A stretch of DNA of 64,000 nucleotides, from the NCBI GenBank assembly GCA_947846985.1, contig CANTUZ010000025.1:8678100-8742099 (forward strand), read 5' to 3'. Source of the DNA: Fratercula arctica (Eukaryota; Chordata; Aves; Charadriiformes; Alcidae). Below the pieces are notes generated by a model. The model made no database searches. It had not been told where the DNA came from and saw only the letters and a list, made by a program, of their open reading frames with translations. The position numbers were made by a program, and so were the translations under genes. How positions within the stretch are numbered: the stretch's first letter is position 1; each line of letters begins with the position of its first letter. This document shows, one piece after another, positions 1 through 11,645 of this stretch.

Positions 1-260
1 AAGTAAACTTTCCCAATGTAAAATTGAAAGTGTAATTAGTGACAAAATCCACCTCGCCCAAGGTGTGCAGGTAAAGTCACTACCAAACTTATCCCAGCAT
101 AAATCAGCATTAAACACCATAGCATCATGGCATGTTTTGCTCAGTACTCAAAACCAAACCACCGCAAATAAACACAAAGAACAAACGAACAATAACACAA
201 CACATAGCAGGTTAGGCAGCATTGCATCAACTAGCTTTAAATAAAACTCTATAAAGGCAC
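1..260 (-). mobile_element. ERV internal (leader) segment, distal part
   Basis: This is the internal region of a minus-strand endogenous retrovirus, downstream of its primer-binding site. It is continuous with 1759-1921 once the nested LTR at 261-1753 is removed. A related fragment near 54040-54290 shows the same order of words (the CAGGTTAAGCAGCATTG-like stretch, then TATAAAG, then the ACAATATT-like stretch) without an interruption. No coding sequence is recognisable here, and the rest of the provirus lies outside the window. Identification rests on that internal homology and on the adjoining binding site and LTR. Confidence 0.6.
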
Positions 261-1753
261 TGTCACGTCCCACTCAGAAAAGAGGGGGGGGTAACTCACT
301 CAGATTTGCAAATCCCCAGCATCATGGACTAAGGTGAGACAAATCTCAAGGTCTGTATACAAACATTTATTAGGTTAATAACCAGGTCTTAACTAGGTCC
401 ACAATAATTGGTTAGGTATATAACAAATTATGGCAAGCAGTAAGGTATGCATTGTGTTACTTAGCAACAGGTATACAACAACTTATGGCAAGCGGTACTT
501 AATAACAGATATACAATGAATTATGGCAAGCAGTATGGTATGCCTTGCATTACTTCTTTGAAAGGAAAGAGAAAAGGAAAAGAAAAGGAAAGGAAAAGGA
601 AAGGAAAAGGAAAGGAAAAGGAAAGGAAAAGGAAAGGAAAAGGAAAGGAAAAGGAAAGGAAAAGGAAAGGAAAAGGAAAGGAAAAGGAAAGGAAAAGGAA
701 AGGAAAAGGAAAGGAAAAGGAAAGGAAAAGGAAAGGAAAAGGAAAGGAAAAGGAAAGGAAAAGGAAAGGAAAAGGAAAGGAAAAGGAAAGGAAAAGGAAA
801 GGAAAGGGAAAGGAAAGGGAAAGGAAAGGGAAAGGAAAGGGAAAGGAAAGGGAAAGGAAAGGGAAAGGAAAGGGAAAGGAAAGGGAAAGGAAAGGGAAAG
901 GAAAGGGAAAGGAAAGGGAAAGGAAAGGGAAAGGAAAGGGAAAGGAAAGGGAAAGGAAAGGGAAAGGAAAGGGAAAGGAAAGGGAAAGGAAAGGGAAAGG
1001 AAAGGGAAAGGAAAGGGAAAGGAAAGGAAAAGGAAAGGAAAAGGAAAGGAAAAGGAAAGGAAAAGGAAAGGAAAAGGAAAGGAAAAGGAAAAGGAAAAGG
1101 AAAAGGAAAGGAAAAGGAAAGGAAAAGGAAAGGAAAAGGAAAGGAAAAGGAAAGGAAAAGGAAAGGAAAAGGAAAGGAAAAGGAAAGGAAAAGGAAAAGG
1201 AAAAGGAAAGGAAAAGGAAAGGAAGAAAGAAGAGATAGAGAGGGAGAGGCAGAATGAGAGAGAGAGATAAAAGAGATCACCAGTCCTGGTTCCAGCATTA
1301 AGCGCTCCTCTGTGTAAAATCTCTTCATGGAAAAATCTTCCCGGGCAAAAATCTTTTCTTCATGGAAAGTCTTCCCCCTTTTATGTTTGCCCACTCCTAG
1401 AGGCAGTTCCATCTCAGGTTCCCCCCACCCCCCTCAGGTGATGTGCAGCATGATTTGGGTAGGGAGACAAGAGCTTTCCAGAGAAATGGCTTGTCCTTCA
1501 CTGGAGAAAAAACAGGGCTGTTCTGTTTCTTTAAAACTTGTCATTCAGGCACCAGTTTTCTTTCTCATGAGTCACACAAGAGATAACCAGGTGTTAGCCT
1601 TATCAGTTCCTTGAGCAGAAGGCCTGATACTTCGAGCGTTTGAGGCATTAAAAATCTTTTCAGGCCGCTTTGTTTAGGAGAAATTATGAGTTGTCTCTTA
1701 CACCACCCTGTGGTTCAAATACTCGAAGTGGAAATTACAGGTCATCTCTTACA
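261..1753 (-). mobile_element. Solo LTR nested in the ERV leader, expanded by a minisatellite
   Basis: The segment starts TGTCACGTCC and ends TCTCTTACA, so it has TG...CA termini. It is flanked on both sides by the 5-bp direct repeat GGCAC (256-260 and 1754-1758), the hallmark of retroviral integration. The related ERV fragment near 54.1 kb shows the unoccupied site. Read on the minus strand, an AATAAA signal followed by a short U5-like tail lies close to the 261 end, which sets the orientation. About 660 bp of its length is the purine minisatellite at 560-1225. There is no internal region, so it is a solo LTR left by LTR-LTR recombination. Confidence 0.8.
560..1225. repeat. 11-bp purine minisatellite (GGAAAAGGAAA / GGGAAAGGAAA)
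   Basis: Uninterrupted tandem array of an 11-bp unit on an all-purine strand. It is built in blocks: roughly 560-800 uses GGAAAAGGAAA, about 804-1023 uses the one-base variant GGGAAAGGAAA, then the first variant returns to about 1220 with a few irregular units around 1085-1105 and 1190-1210. The long Lys/Gly/Arg/Glu frames on the + strand and Phe/Leu/Ser frames on the - strand are products of this repeat, not genes. Confidence 0.95.
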
Positions 1754-1758
1754 GGCAC

Positions 1759-1921
1759 GATATAATATTTTGCTCAAGAATGAGCTGTCTGTTTTAATTT
1801 CCAACTCATAAAGACTCTCAAAGAAAAAATCTGATACTCTCAACTGAGCAAGCCAGAATTCCAACTATTCAGGCAATCTGTCAGAGCCCCAGTCGAGCCC
1901 CACATTGGGCACCAATTAATC
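1759..1921 (-). mobile_element. ERV leader with primer-binding site
   Basis: On the minus strand, 1914-1897 reads TGGTGCCCAATGTGGGGC just inside the LTR edge. This has the form of a retroviral primer-binding site. It differs at two positions from the tRNA-Lys1,2-type site as I remember it, both at former CpG positions. It is identical to the site of the ERV-L provirus at 29418-29435. The leader then continues towards lower coordinates up to the nested LTR. Confidence 0.7.
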
Positions 1922-2489
1922 TGTCAAGGTTTTAGGCTGGGCTGGCCACTAAATAAACAACAGATGTTCTCTATTAGCCACTCTTCCTTCCCAGAAGGGC
2001 AATCCAGAAGGGAAGGAAGAGAGAATAAGGGAGAGAGACTTATGGGTTGAAAAAAACTAAAACAGCTTTAATGTAATATTAACAATAAAAAGAAAAAAAA
2101 TAATAAGAAAATAATGAAATATATACAAAACCAATATCAAGCTCCCATGATGATGATCACATCGCCAGCAGGCACTGGGAAAATCCCAGACTGGACTCAG
2201 CAGCAGATGGGAACTGGATTCAGGAACAAACGGATCAGAGTCCTCCTCAGATACTAGCCATTGAAGAAGAAAGAGACTAACCCCTTTGATCCCTCAGCTT
2301 TATACTGAGCATGATGCAGATGGGATGGAATACCCTGTTAGTCAGTTCTGGGTCACCTGTCCTGTCCACTCCTCCCTGCAGGTGGGACCCCTCTATGCTC
2401 TTCTGCTTCTGGCCCTCCATCTTGGCACATAACAAAGTTAGCTGACCTTGGTTGTTATAGGAATAAGTATAAGCAAGAGCCTCTCTACA
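1922..2489 (-). mobile_element. LTR (5' LTR of the minus-strand ERV)
   Basis: On the minus strand this ends ...AAACCTTGACA seven bases before the primer-binding site and plausibly begins TGTAGAGAGGC at 2489. That gives a 568-bp LTR with TG...CA termini. It includes a run of A/T-rich DNA with AATAAA-like words and a T-rich segment around 2050-2120. The outer edge is inferred, because the other end of the provirus and its target duplication lie outside the window. Confidence 0.6.
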
Positions 2490-2859
2490 TACCATTCCTT
2501 GGTATTAACTGTAAACATCGCTGCTAGAAGCAGAGACTGTCTGAAAAACATACCATTAATTTCAGAGAGTACAGTCAGTTAGAAGAGAGTTAACTGAAAA
2601 GTAAAATTACTGAAAAGAAAATTGGTTTTATTCTACCTCAAATCCAGACAGATATGCAGATGCATTAAATGTTCTTTATTTAAAAGTATGAAGTTTTCTG
2701 TTTCTGGTGACTCTTGGAGGAAAATAATATTTGTTTGAGGGAAATGTGTTTTGAGTTCCTTCAGTCCTTTATGCATTGATATGGGCACTTTTCTTGAAGA
2801 TTTTTTTCCACTAAGTTGATTTAGGGCTTATTTAAGTACTAGTTAAATGGGAAACAAAG
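2490..2859. other. Unassigned AT-rich DNA
   Basis: Between the LTR edge and the first CR1. I see no gene, RNA or repeat in it. It presumably belongs to a SCAMP1 intron. Confidence 0.4.
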
Positions 2860-5800
2860 AGACCCACCAGGAGCCAGCAGCTCTCGTGAGAGATGCTGAT
2901 GAGGCCTGGACATTGCTAGAGCAATTGTGGCCACCCCCACACCTATAAAAAGCAGCCTAGAAAGTGCTAGTGACCAGAGCATGGCGTGGCATTTTGTGTG
3001 GAAGGGTGCACAGGAAGGGCATCATCACCCTACCAGCTGAAAAGGTGAGTTCAGTTGGTGGTCATCACCCTCCCATAAGGAGCTTAGCTATGGTATCCAC
3101 CCAGCAGAAAGCTATCTCCTCTGCACTCACCAGAGCTGATATGGCAACCCAGCCAGAGCTCCCACAAAAGCACACAGCCACCAAGATCTCAGGCTGTAGG
3201 GAGTGCCAGAGCCTTTCACTGGTAACAGATGGCAGTAGTGAGAACACCTGTGTGAGGTGTGACCAAATACACTATCGGCTCAGCCTGGTGGCAGAGCTAT
3301 GAGAGGAAGTAGAAAGGTTAAGGAGCATCAGGGAGTCTGAGAAAGAGATAGACTGGTGGAACCATGCTCTGCCCTCCCTGAGACAAACAGGAACAGCCAC
3401 CAGAAAAAAAAAACAAGATCAAGGGGATCCTGTATCCTCCCCCTGTCAGGCTGAAGGCAGAAACTTAAAGGAAAGGAGTGAATGGAGGCAAGTCTACACT
3501 CAGGGCAGCAGGCAAGCCCCCTCCCTGCCTACCTCGCCTTCCCAGGTGCCCCTGTACAACAGGTATGAGGCTCTGGATCTGGAAGGTCAGTCAACTGATG
3601 GTGTGGGTGTGGATGATGGTCCATCTACACCAGAGGTGTTGCCGAGGTCAGAAAGGCCTACCCCCTGTACCACAACCACCTCCACAAGGAAGAAAAGATG
3701 GGTTATAGTTGTAGATGACTCCCTTCTGCTGCCTTCCTGGGGCCCAGGTTAAGGACATCACTGGGAAACTTCCTAGCCTGGTATGGCCCTTAGACTATTA
3801 TCTGTTATTGCTCTTCCATGTGGGTGGCGATGAAGCCACAACACGTAGTCCAAGGGTGATCAAAAGAGGCTTCAGGGCCTTGGGATGGTTGGTAAGGGAA
3901 TACAGAGCACAGGTAATTTTTTCCTCTCTCCTTCTGCTTGCAGGCAGCAATATTGGAAGAAACAGATGGACCTAGTCTATTGATACATGGCTTCATGGCT
4001 GGTGTCACCACCAGAATTTTGGGGTTTTTGATAATGGGATGGCCTACATGGCACCAGGCCTGCTGTATCGGATAAGATTCATCTTAAAGGGGGAAGAGGG
4101 TCTTTGATGATGAACTAATGGGGCTGATTGACAGAGCTTTAAACTAGACTTGAAGGGAGAGGGGGATAATATCAGGCTCACCCATGACAAGCCATGGGAT
4201 TGCATGCCAAGGTTTGAGGGACAGGGTGCTAGCGAGGAACCTCAGCCTGGTGCTCTGAGACTTGGTGGGTACACTGCTGCACACTTGAAGTCTTATGTAG
4301 ATGAGACAGGGGCTCCTGAGGTAATAGGTGCCAACGGGGAAACACGGGTTAAATACCTCAAAGGAATTAAGGGATGTTCCTCTAAAAAGATGACATGGTC
4401 AACAGCCCAGCTGAAGAGCCTCTACACCAATGCATGCAGCATGGGCAGCAAACAGGAGGAGCTGGAAGACACCGTGCTGCTAGAAAGCTACAACCTAGTT
4501 ACCATTACTGAAACGTGGTGGGACGAATCCCATGACTGGCCCATGGCTATCGATGGCTACAGGCTGTTCAGAAGGGACAGGCGAGGAAGGGGCGGAGGCA
4601 TTGCTGTCTACATCAAGAAATGGATAGAGTGTAAAGAGCTGTCTCTGAAGAATAGCCATGAGCAGGTTGAAAACCTATGGGTAAGAATTAGAGACCGAGG
4701 CAACAAAGGGAACCTTGTCGTTGGTGTTTACTAGAGGCTGCCCGATCAAGGGGAGCCTATTGACAAAGCCTTCTTCCTCCAGCTACAGGAGGCATTGCGC
4801 TTGCAGGCTCTCGTCCTGCTGGGGGACTTCAACCACCCCGACATCTGCTGGAAAAGTAGCAAAGCGAGTTATAGGCAATCCAGGAGACTCCATCGAGGAT
4901 AACTTCTTAAGACAGGTAATTGACAGCCCTACCTGTTGGTCGCACACGCAAGTGAGCCAATCAGAGACGTCAGGATTGGAGGCAGCCCGGGCTACAGTGA
5001 TCATGCACTGGTGGAGTTTGCAGTCCTGTGGGATATGGGTCAGGCAAAGAGTAAAGTCAGGACCCTGAATTTTAGGAAAGCAAACTTCCAGCTCTTCAAG
5101 GAGTTAGTCAATAGGACACCCTGGGAAACTGCCCTCAGGGACAAGGGAGCAGAACAGAGCTGGCAGATCTTCAAGGATGCTTTCCATAGAGTGCAAGAGC
5201 TCTTGATCCCCATGTGTAAGAAATCAGGACAGGAAAGCAAGAGACTGGCATGGCTGAGTCAAGACCTGCTGGTCAAACTAAAGGGCAAGAAGGAAATGCA
5301 CAAGCAGTGGAAGCAGGCACAGGTATCCTGGGAAGAGTATAGGGATGCTGCCTGGTTGTGTAGGGATGGGGTTAGGAAGGCCAAGGCGTGGCTGGAGCTG
5401 AACTTGGCAAGGGACACAAAGAATAATAATAAGGGTGGCTTCTACAGGTATGTCAGCCAGAAAAGGAAGGTCAAAGAAAGCGTACCCCTCATGATGAACA
5501 CAACTGGCAAACTGGCAACGGACGAGGAGAAGGCTGAGGTACTCAACAACTTTTTTGCCTCGGTCTTCACTGGCAACCTCTCTTCCCACACCTCTTGGGT
5601 GGATGGACCACAAGGCAGGGAGTGGAGGAGCAAAGTCCCTCCCACTGTAAGAGAAGATTAGGTTTGTGACCACCTGAGGAACCTGAACATACAGAAGTCT
5701 ATGGGATCTGATGAGATGCATCCCAGAGTCCTGAGGGAATTGGCTGATGTAGTTGCCAAGCCACTCTCCATGATATTTGAAAAGTCATGGCAGTCAGGTG

Positions 5801-7192
5801 AAGTCCGTGGTGACTGGAAAAAGGGAAACATTGCACCCATTTTTAAAAAGGGTAGAAAGGAGGACCCTGGGAACTACCGCCCTGTCAGCCTCACCTCTGT
5901 GCCTGGGAAGATCATGGAACAGATCCTCCTAGAAACTGTGCTAAGGCACATGGAGGGCAGGGAGGTGATTAGAGACAGCCAGCATGGCTTCACCAAGGGC
6001 AAGTCCTGCCTGACCAACCTTCTATGATGGAGTGACTCCATCAGTGGACAAGGACAGAGCTACGGATGTCATCTATCTGGACTTCTGCAAGGCCTTTGAC
6101 ACAGTCCCCCCCAACATCCTTCTCTCTAAATTGGAGAGATATGGATTTGATGGATGCACTATTCTGTGGATAAGGAATTGGTTGGATGTTTGGAGGGTAG
6201 TGGTCAACGGCTCACTTTCCAGATGGAGATTGGTGACGAGTGCTGTCCCTCAGGGGTCCATATTGGGACCAGTACTGTTCAATATTTTCATCAATGACAT
6301 AGTGGGATCGAGTGCACCCTCAGCAAATTTGCAGATGACAGCAAGCTGAGTGGTGTGGTTGACAGGCCAGAGGGACGGGATGCCATCCAGAGGGTCCTGG
6401 ACAAGCTTGAGAAGTGGGCCCATGTGAACCTCCTGAGGTTCAACAAGGCCAAGTGCAGGGTTCTGCACCTGGGTCAGGGCAACCCCCAGTATCAATACAG
6501 GCTGGGGGATGAAGGGATTGAGAGCAGCCCTGTTGAGAAGGACTTGTGGGTACTGATGGATGAGAAGCTGCACATGAGCTGACAATGTGCACTCACAGCC
6601 CAGAAAGCCAACTGCATTCTGGGCCGCATCAAAAGAAGCGTGGCCAGCAGGTTAAGGGAAGTGATTCTGCCCCTCTACTCAGCTCTCGTGAGACCCCACC
6701 TGGAGTACTGTGTCCAGCTCGAGTCCTCAGCACAGGAAAGACATGGACCTGTTGGAGTGGGTCCAGAGGAGGGCCACGAAGATGATCATAGGGTGGAACA
6801 CCTCTCCTATGAGAAAATATTTAGAGAGTTGGGGTTGTTCAGTTGTTCAGCCTGGAGAAGAGAAGGCTCTGGGGAGACCTTATTGCAGCCTTTCAGCACT
6901 TAATGGGGGCTTATAAGAAAGATGGGGATAGACTTTTTAGCAGGGCCTGTAGTGATAGGACAAGATGTAATGGTTTTAAACTAAAAGAGGGTAGATTCAG
7001 GCTAGATATAAGGAAGACATTTTTTACAATGAGGGTAGATGCCCCATCCCTGGAAACATTCAAGTTCATGTTGGATGGTGCTCTGAGCAACCTGATCTAG
7101 TTGGAGATGTCCCTGCTCATTGCAGGGAGGTTGGACTAGATGACCTTTAAAGGTCCCTTCCAACCTAAACCATTCTATGGTTCTGTGACTCT
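2860..7192 (+). mobile_element. CR1 LINE, nearly full length, heavily mutated
   Basis: Chicken-repeat-1 non-LTR retrotransposon. A 5' region leads into an ORF1 remnant (about 3092-4145) with CxxC-type zinc residues, a short coiled coil and an SGNH-esterase-like block in which GDS has become DDS. ORF2 follows (about 4150-7100). It has endonuclease motifs (TNACSMGSKQ, ITETWWDESHDW, GDFN, YSDHALVEF) and reverse-transcriptase motifs ([22 protein letters not shown] and an FADD-type catalytic box near 6333). Stops and frameshifts interrupt it repeatedly, for example TAG at 4732-4734 and frame changes near 4740, 6030 and 6350. The 3' end shows the CR1 hallmark GGTTGGACTAGATGACC and imperfect ATTCTATG-type repeats. 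It lies upstream of the first visible SCAMP1 exon. The 5' edge is approximate. Confidence 0.9.
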
Positions 7193-8348
7193 TCTGTTAA
7201 CCTTACTTTCCAGTAGAATGACTAGAATGTTTCTCTGGACTTAAAAAAAAAAAATCGTTGCTGTAAGGAGCCACTTGTACACTCTCAATTTTAAATATTC
7301 TCCTTTATCCTGGTCCACAATGATAGAAACTGTCCTCTGAAATAGAAAATCACTCCTGAATCACTGGTTATTGCTGAACGAAGATGGAAATTCATGTTCA
7401 TCTTTTAAGTTTGGCAGAACTAATTTCTGTGCCAGATAGTATGAAGGTAGTAGTTGTAATGTTTCTTACTACTGCTGTATCTTTTTCTGTTCCAAGAACT
7501 AAATATATTTGAAATAAACTATGATGTTGTAATGCCAATGTATTTGCTTTAGTAGAAATTCAGTAGTTAACCTGTAACAACATCTGCCAATGAGAAAATG
7601 TCAGTATTGAGCAAAGAACTGAACACCAAAAAGGCAGATCTTTAAGACCAATGTTACAAGAAATATTTGAATATACAATATGTATTAAAGGATCTAGAAC
7701 AGCTTCTTGCAGATCTTGTTTTACTGAGAAACATTTTTACTAAGTAGGTTTTTTTGCTTTACTAAATGTAAGACAAAGAGCTTTTCATTAAAATATTTTT
7801 TTTCAAAATTTTCCTTTCAAATTAGAATGTGTACAGTGCTAAATTTATGATGTATTTTATATAATTTATAAGCTTTTCTCTAAAAAAAAAATCCAGTATT
7901 TTTCTATTGTAATATTAAGACCAATGGTACTGCACTCATTTACTTGCCTGATTGTAAGAGAAAATAAATAACCAGCATGTTAAAAAATGTGCAGATATCT
8001 GTATGCAGTAATTACTGTAGAAGAAGTATCAAATATTGCAGCTGTCGAAACTTCTTTTTTCATCATTTTAGGTTTGAAAATATTTTTATGATGGATTTTT
8101 TTTTCTTCACTATACACTTTATACTACTTGAATTTTCATGTTCAGTACTTTCACTTGTGAATACTGGCTTTAACCTGAAAGCTAGAAAACTATAAAAATC
8201 AGCTTATTGCTGAGAGAGGATATTGATTTATTGTCAGCATGCTTATGTTTTTTTAAAAAATGCACAGTTTGGGTATTACTTTAATAGTTGTAATAATTTA
8301 TTATATGAACATAATTTAATTAAGACTTTTTTGCTTTCACTTCCACAG
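7193..8348 (+). other. SCAMP1 intron, upstream of first visible exon
   Basis: AT-rich sequence between the CR1 3' end and a canonical 3' splice site (TTCCACAG at 8341-8348). No other feature recognised. The exon that should come before the next one was not found in the first 8 kb, so it lies outside the window or is absent. Confidence 0.6.
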
Positions 8349-8508
8349 TCCATACAGTGACACTGTTTCTTAATATCTTTGGATGTTTGGCCTGGTTTTA
8401 CATTGACGGTACGCGAGGGGTTGATTTTGGATTGAGTATCCTCTGGTTCTTACTTTTTACCCCTTGTTCTTTTGTCTGCTGGTACAGACCACTTTATGGA
8501 GCTTTCAG
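8349..8508 (+). CDS. SCAMP1: SCAMP1 exon: transmembrane segments 1-2 and E-peptide loop
   Basis: Secretory carrier membrane protein 1 is a four-pass membrane protein of recycling endosomes and post-Golgi carriers that works in vesicle trafficking and exocytosis. This 160-bp exon has consensus splice sites (TTCCACAG before, GTAAGA after) and starts in phase 2. It encodes about 53 residues: the end of TM1 ([12 protein letters not shown]), a short lumenal turn (YIDGTRG), TM2 ([18 protein letters not shown]) and the conserved cytoplasmic loop [11 protein letters not shown], the SCAMP E peptide. The frame is open throughout. As I remember the human protein, the lumenal turn differs at several positions, while TM2 and the E peptide are essentially unchanged. 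Confidence 0.93.
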
Positions 8509-8749
8509 GTAAGAACTTCAGTTTGACTTAAGATATTTTAAAAAAATGCTACGCTTGTTGAAATGCAGTAGCATTACAGAATTCGCTTGTTTATCATGAT
8601 AATCCTTTAATATGATTTCATTAGAAACAAGTAGAATGTTTGACATTGATTCAGTTGCTTTATCTGAAATGTCAATGGCAACAGTTAGGAATATCATAGA
8701 ATATAATTTAAAATATTTTAAAATTATTTGCTCTTGGGAGCACAGAAAT

Positions 8750-11590
8750 ATCGGGGGCACATCTGAAATGCTTGTACACCGACACATGCAGTATGAGAAA
8801 CAAGCAGGATTAACTGGAAGCACTGATCAGTTCCCAGAGCTATGATATCATTGGTATTAGCAAGACTTGGTGGAATGACTCCCACGACTGGAGTGCTGGG
8901 ATGGAGGGCTACAGGCTGTTCAGGAGGGATAGGCGGGGCAGGCGATGTGGATGAGTCAGACCGGATGTAAGGGAGAGGTTTGATTGTACAGCCCTTACAG
9001 TTAGTGATGATGTGGTTGAGAGCCTCTGGGTGAGGATTAGGGGGATGGAAAACAAAGGAGATGTCGTAGTGGGTGTCTACTACCGATTGCCCAGCCAGGA
9101 TGTAAGGACCGATGAGTTATTCTATAGGCAATTAGAAGAAATTTCAGGATCGGTAGCCCTTGTCCTTATGGGTGATTTCAACTTCCAAGACATCAAGTGG
9201 GAATACCATACTGCTGTGATGAGCAAGCCTGGGAAATTCCTGAAGTTTGTGGAAGATAACTTCTTGACACAGGTGCTCAGGGAGCCAACTAGGAAAGAGA
9301 TGCCCTCCTAGACTTGCTATTTGTGAATAGAGAAGGACTCGCGGGAGATGTGATGGTGGCTGTCTTGTCCACAGTGATCATGAAAAGTTTGAGTTTAAAA
9401 TTTTCAGTGTAATGAGAAAAAAGGTCAGCAGAGTTGCTACCCTGGACTTCAGGAGAGCAAACTTTAAGCTATTCAGGGAGCTACTTAGCAGAGTACCCTG
9501 GGAATATACTTTTGAGGGCTTAGGAGTCCATGAGTGCTGGTCAGCTTTTAAGAACCACCTTTTAAAAAGCACAGGAGCAGGCAATCCCATTGTGTCGCAA
9601 GTCAAGCAAGTGGGGCAGAAGACCAGCTTGTTTGAACAGCTGGTGGAGCTCAAGAGGAAAAAGAAATTGTATGATCTCAGGAAGCAAGGTCAGGCTTTGC
9701 AGGAAGATTGCAGAGCTGTGGTTTGCATATGCAGGGAGAAGACATGAAAGGACAAAGCTGAACTAGAGTTGAAACTGGCCAGTGTTGTGTCAGACAACAA
9801 GAGGGGCTTTTTTAAGTATGTTAATAGCAAAAGGAGGTCTAAAGACAACATTGGACCAATACTTGTTGAAGATGGTCACCTGGCTAATAGGGATGAAGAA
9901 AAAGCGGAGGTGTTCAATGCTTTTTTTGCCTTGGTCTTTAATAATACTGATAGACCTTGGGCTGCCCAGTCCTCTGAGTCAGAGGACCATGACTGTGGGA
10001 ACAGTGACTTTCCATTTGTGGCACTGAAACTGTAAGGGACCAGCTCTATCAGCTGAATGTTCACAAGTCCGTGGGGCCTGATGGGATTCATCCCAGAGTA
10101 CTGAAGGAGCTAGCGCATGTTATGACAGGACCCCTCTCGATCACCTACCAAAGGTCTTGGGAGTCCCTGCTGACTGGAAGCTAGCCAAGGTTATTCCAAT
10201 TTACAAGAAGGGCGTGAGGGAAGACCCGGGGAAGTACAGACCTGTTAGTCTAACCTCAGTACCTGGAGAAATGATGGAGAAGATCATACTGGGCACTAAT
10301 GAAAGGCATTTAAAGAACAATGCAGTCATCAGGCACAGTCAACATGGGTTCACAAAGGGAAAGTCCTGTTTAACTAATTTGATGTCCTTCTATTATAAGG
10401 TCACCTGCCTAGTGGGTGAAGGGAAGGCAGTGGATGTAGGGATTTTTTTTAATTTTAGTAAGACTTTTGATACTGTCCCTCACAGCATCCTTCTGGACAA
10501 GTTGTCCAACTGTGAAATGAGCAGGTACGCAGCGTGGCTGGGTGAAGAACTGGATGAAGGGCAGAGCTCAAAGGGTTGTAGTGAATGGGGCTACATCTGG
10601 CTGGCGACCATTCACCAGCGCGATGTTCCTCAGGGTTCAATTCTAGGGCCAGTTCTGTTCAATATTTTTATCAATGATCTGGATGCAGGAGTTGAATGCA
10701 CCATTAGCAAGTTTGCTGATGATACCAAGCTGGGAGGTGCCGTTGACACTCGAGGGACAAGAGGCCTTGCAGAGGGTTCTAGACAGATTGGAGCACTGAG
10801 CAATCATCAGTGGCATGAAATTTAACAAGTCCAAGTGCCAGATCCTGCACCTGGGACAGAGTAATGCCAGGCACAAGTATAAATTGGGAGAGGAGTGGCT
10901 GAAGAGCAGCCCCGCAGAAAGGGATCTGGGGGTGCTGGTTGACAGCAGGCTCGATATGAGTCAGCAGTGTGCCCTGGCAGCCAAGAGGGCAAGCTGCTTC
11001 CTGGGGTGCATCAAACACAGCATAACCAGCCGAATAAGAGAGGTGATTATCCCACTGTATTCAGCATTGGTGTGGCCTCACCTGGAGCACTGTGTGCAGT
11101 TCTGGGCCCCACAATTTAAGAAGGATGTTCAGGTCCTTGAATGCATCCAGAGGAGGGCAACAAAGCTGGTGAAAGGGCTGGAAGGCAAGTCCTATGAGGA
11201 GTGTCTAAGGACTCTGGGTTTGTCTAGTTTGGAGAAAAGGAGGCTGAGGGGCGACCTGATTGCTCTCTGCAGCTTCCTGTGGAGGGCAAGTGGAGAGGGA
11301 GGTGCTGATCTCTTCTCCCTGGTATCCAGTGACAGGATGTGTGGGAATGGTTCAAAGCTGCGTCAGGGGAGGTTCAGAGTTGTCATTAGGAAGCACTTCT
11401 TCACCAAGAGGGTGGTCAAACACTGGAACAGCCTTCCTAGAGAGGTGGTCCATGCCCCAAGCTTGTCAGTGTTTAAGAGGCATTTGGACAATGCCCTTAA
11501 TAAGATGCTTTAACTTTTGGTCATCCCTGAAGTGGTCAGGCAGTTGGACTGGATGATCGTTTTAGGTCCCTTCCAACTGAAAATATTCTC
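8750..11590 (+). mobile_element. CR1 LINE, 5'-truncated, in a SCAMP1 intron
   Basis: This copy begins inside the ORF2 endonuclease (HLKCLYTDTCSMRNKQ-like words near 8757) and runs through GDFNFQDIKWEYH (9172-9210) and the linker. The reverse transcriptase shows [16 protein letters not shown] (near 10225), [30 protein letters not shown] and FADDTKLGG (near 10710). The C-terminal part, from about 10815 to 11513, is open for 232 codons. The endonuclease is damaged: the catalytic-type ETWW is KTWW here and several stops follow. The 3' end carries the CR1 words GGTCCCTTCCAACT before running into a C/T-rich simple repeat. It is inserted between two SCAMP1 exons in the same orientation as the gene. 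Confidence 0.9.
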
Positions 11591-11645
11591 TCCCCTCTCC
11601 TCCCCTCCCCTCTCCTCTCCTCTCCCCTCTCCTCTCCTCTCCTTT
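11588..11645. repeat. Pyrimidine simple repeat (CTCCC/CTCCT)n
   Basis: A run of TCTCCCCTCTCCTCCC-like units directly after the CR1 3' end, where CR1 normally carries a short microsatellite tail. Confidence 0.8.

Noticed and set aside
483..1412. Long open frames of 240-309 codons on both strands
   Set aside because: They are translations of the 11-bp purine minisatellite. The low-complexity Lys/Gly/Glu and Phe/Leu/Ser text has no coding signal.
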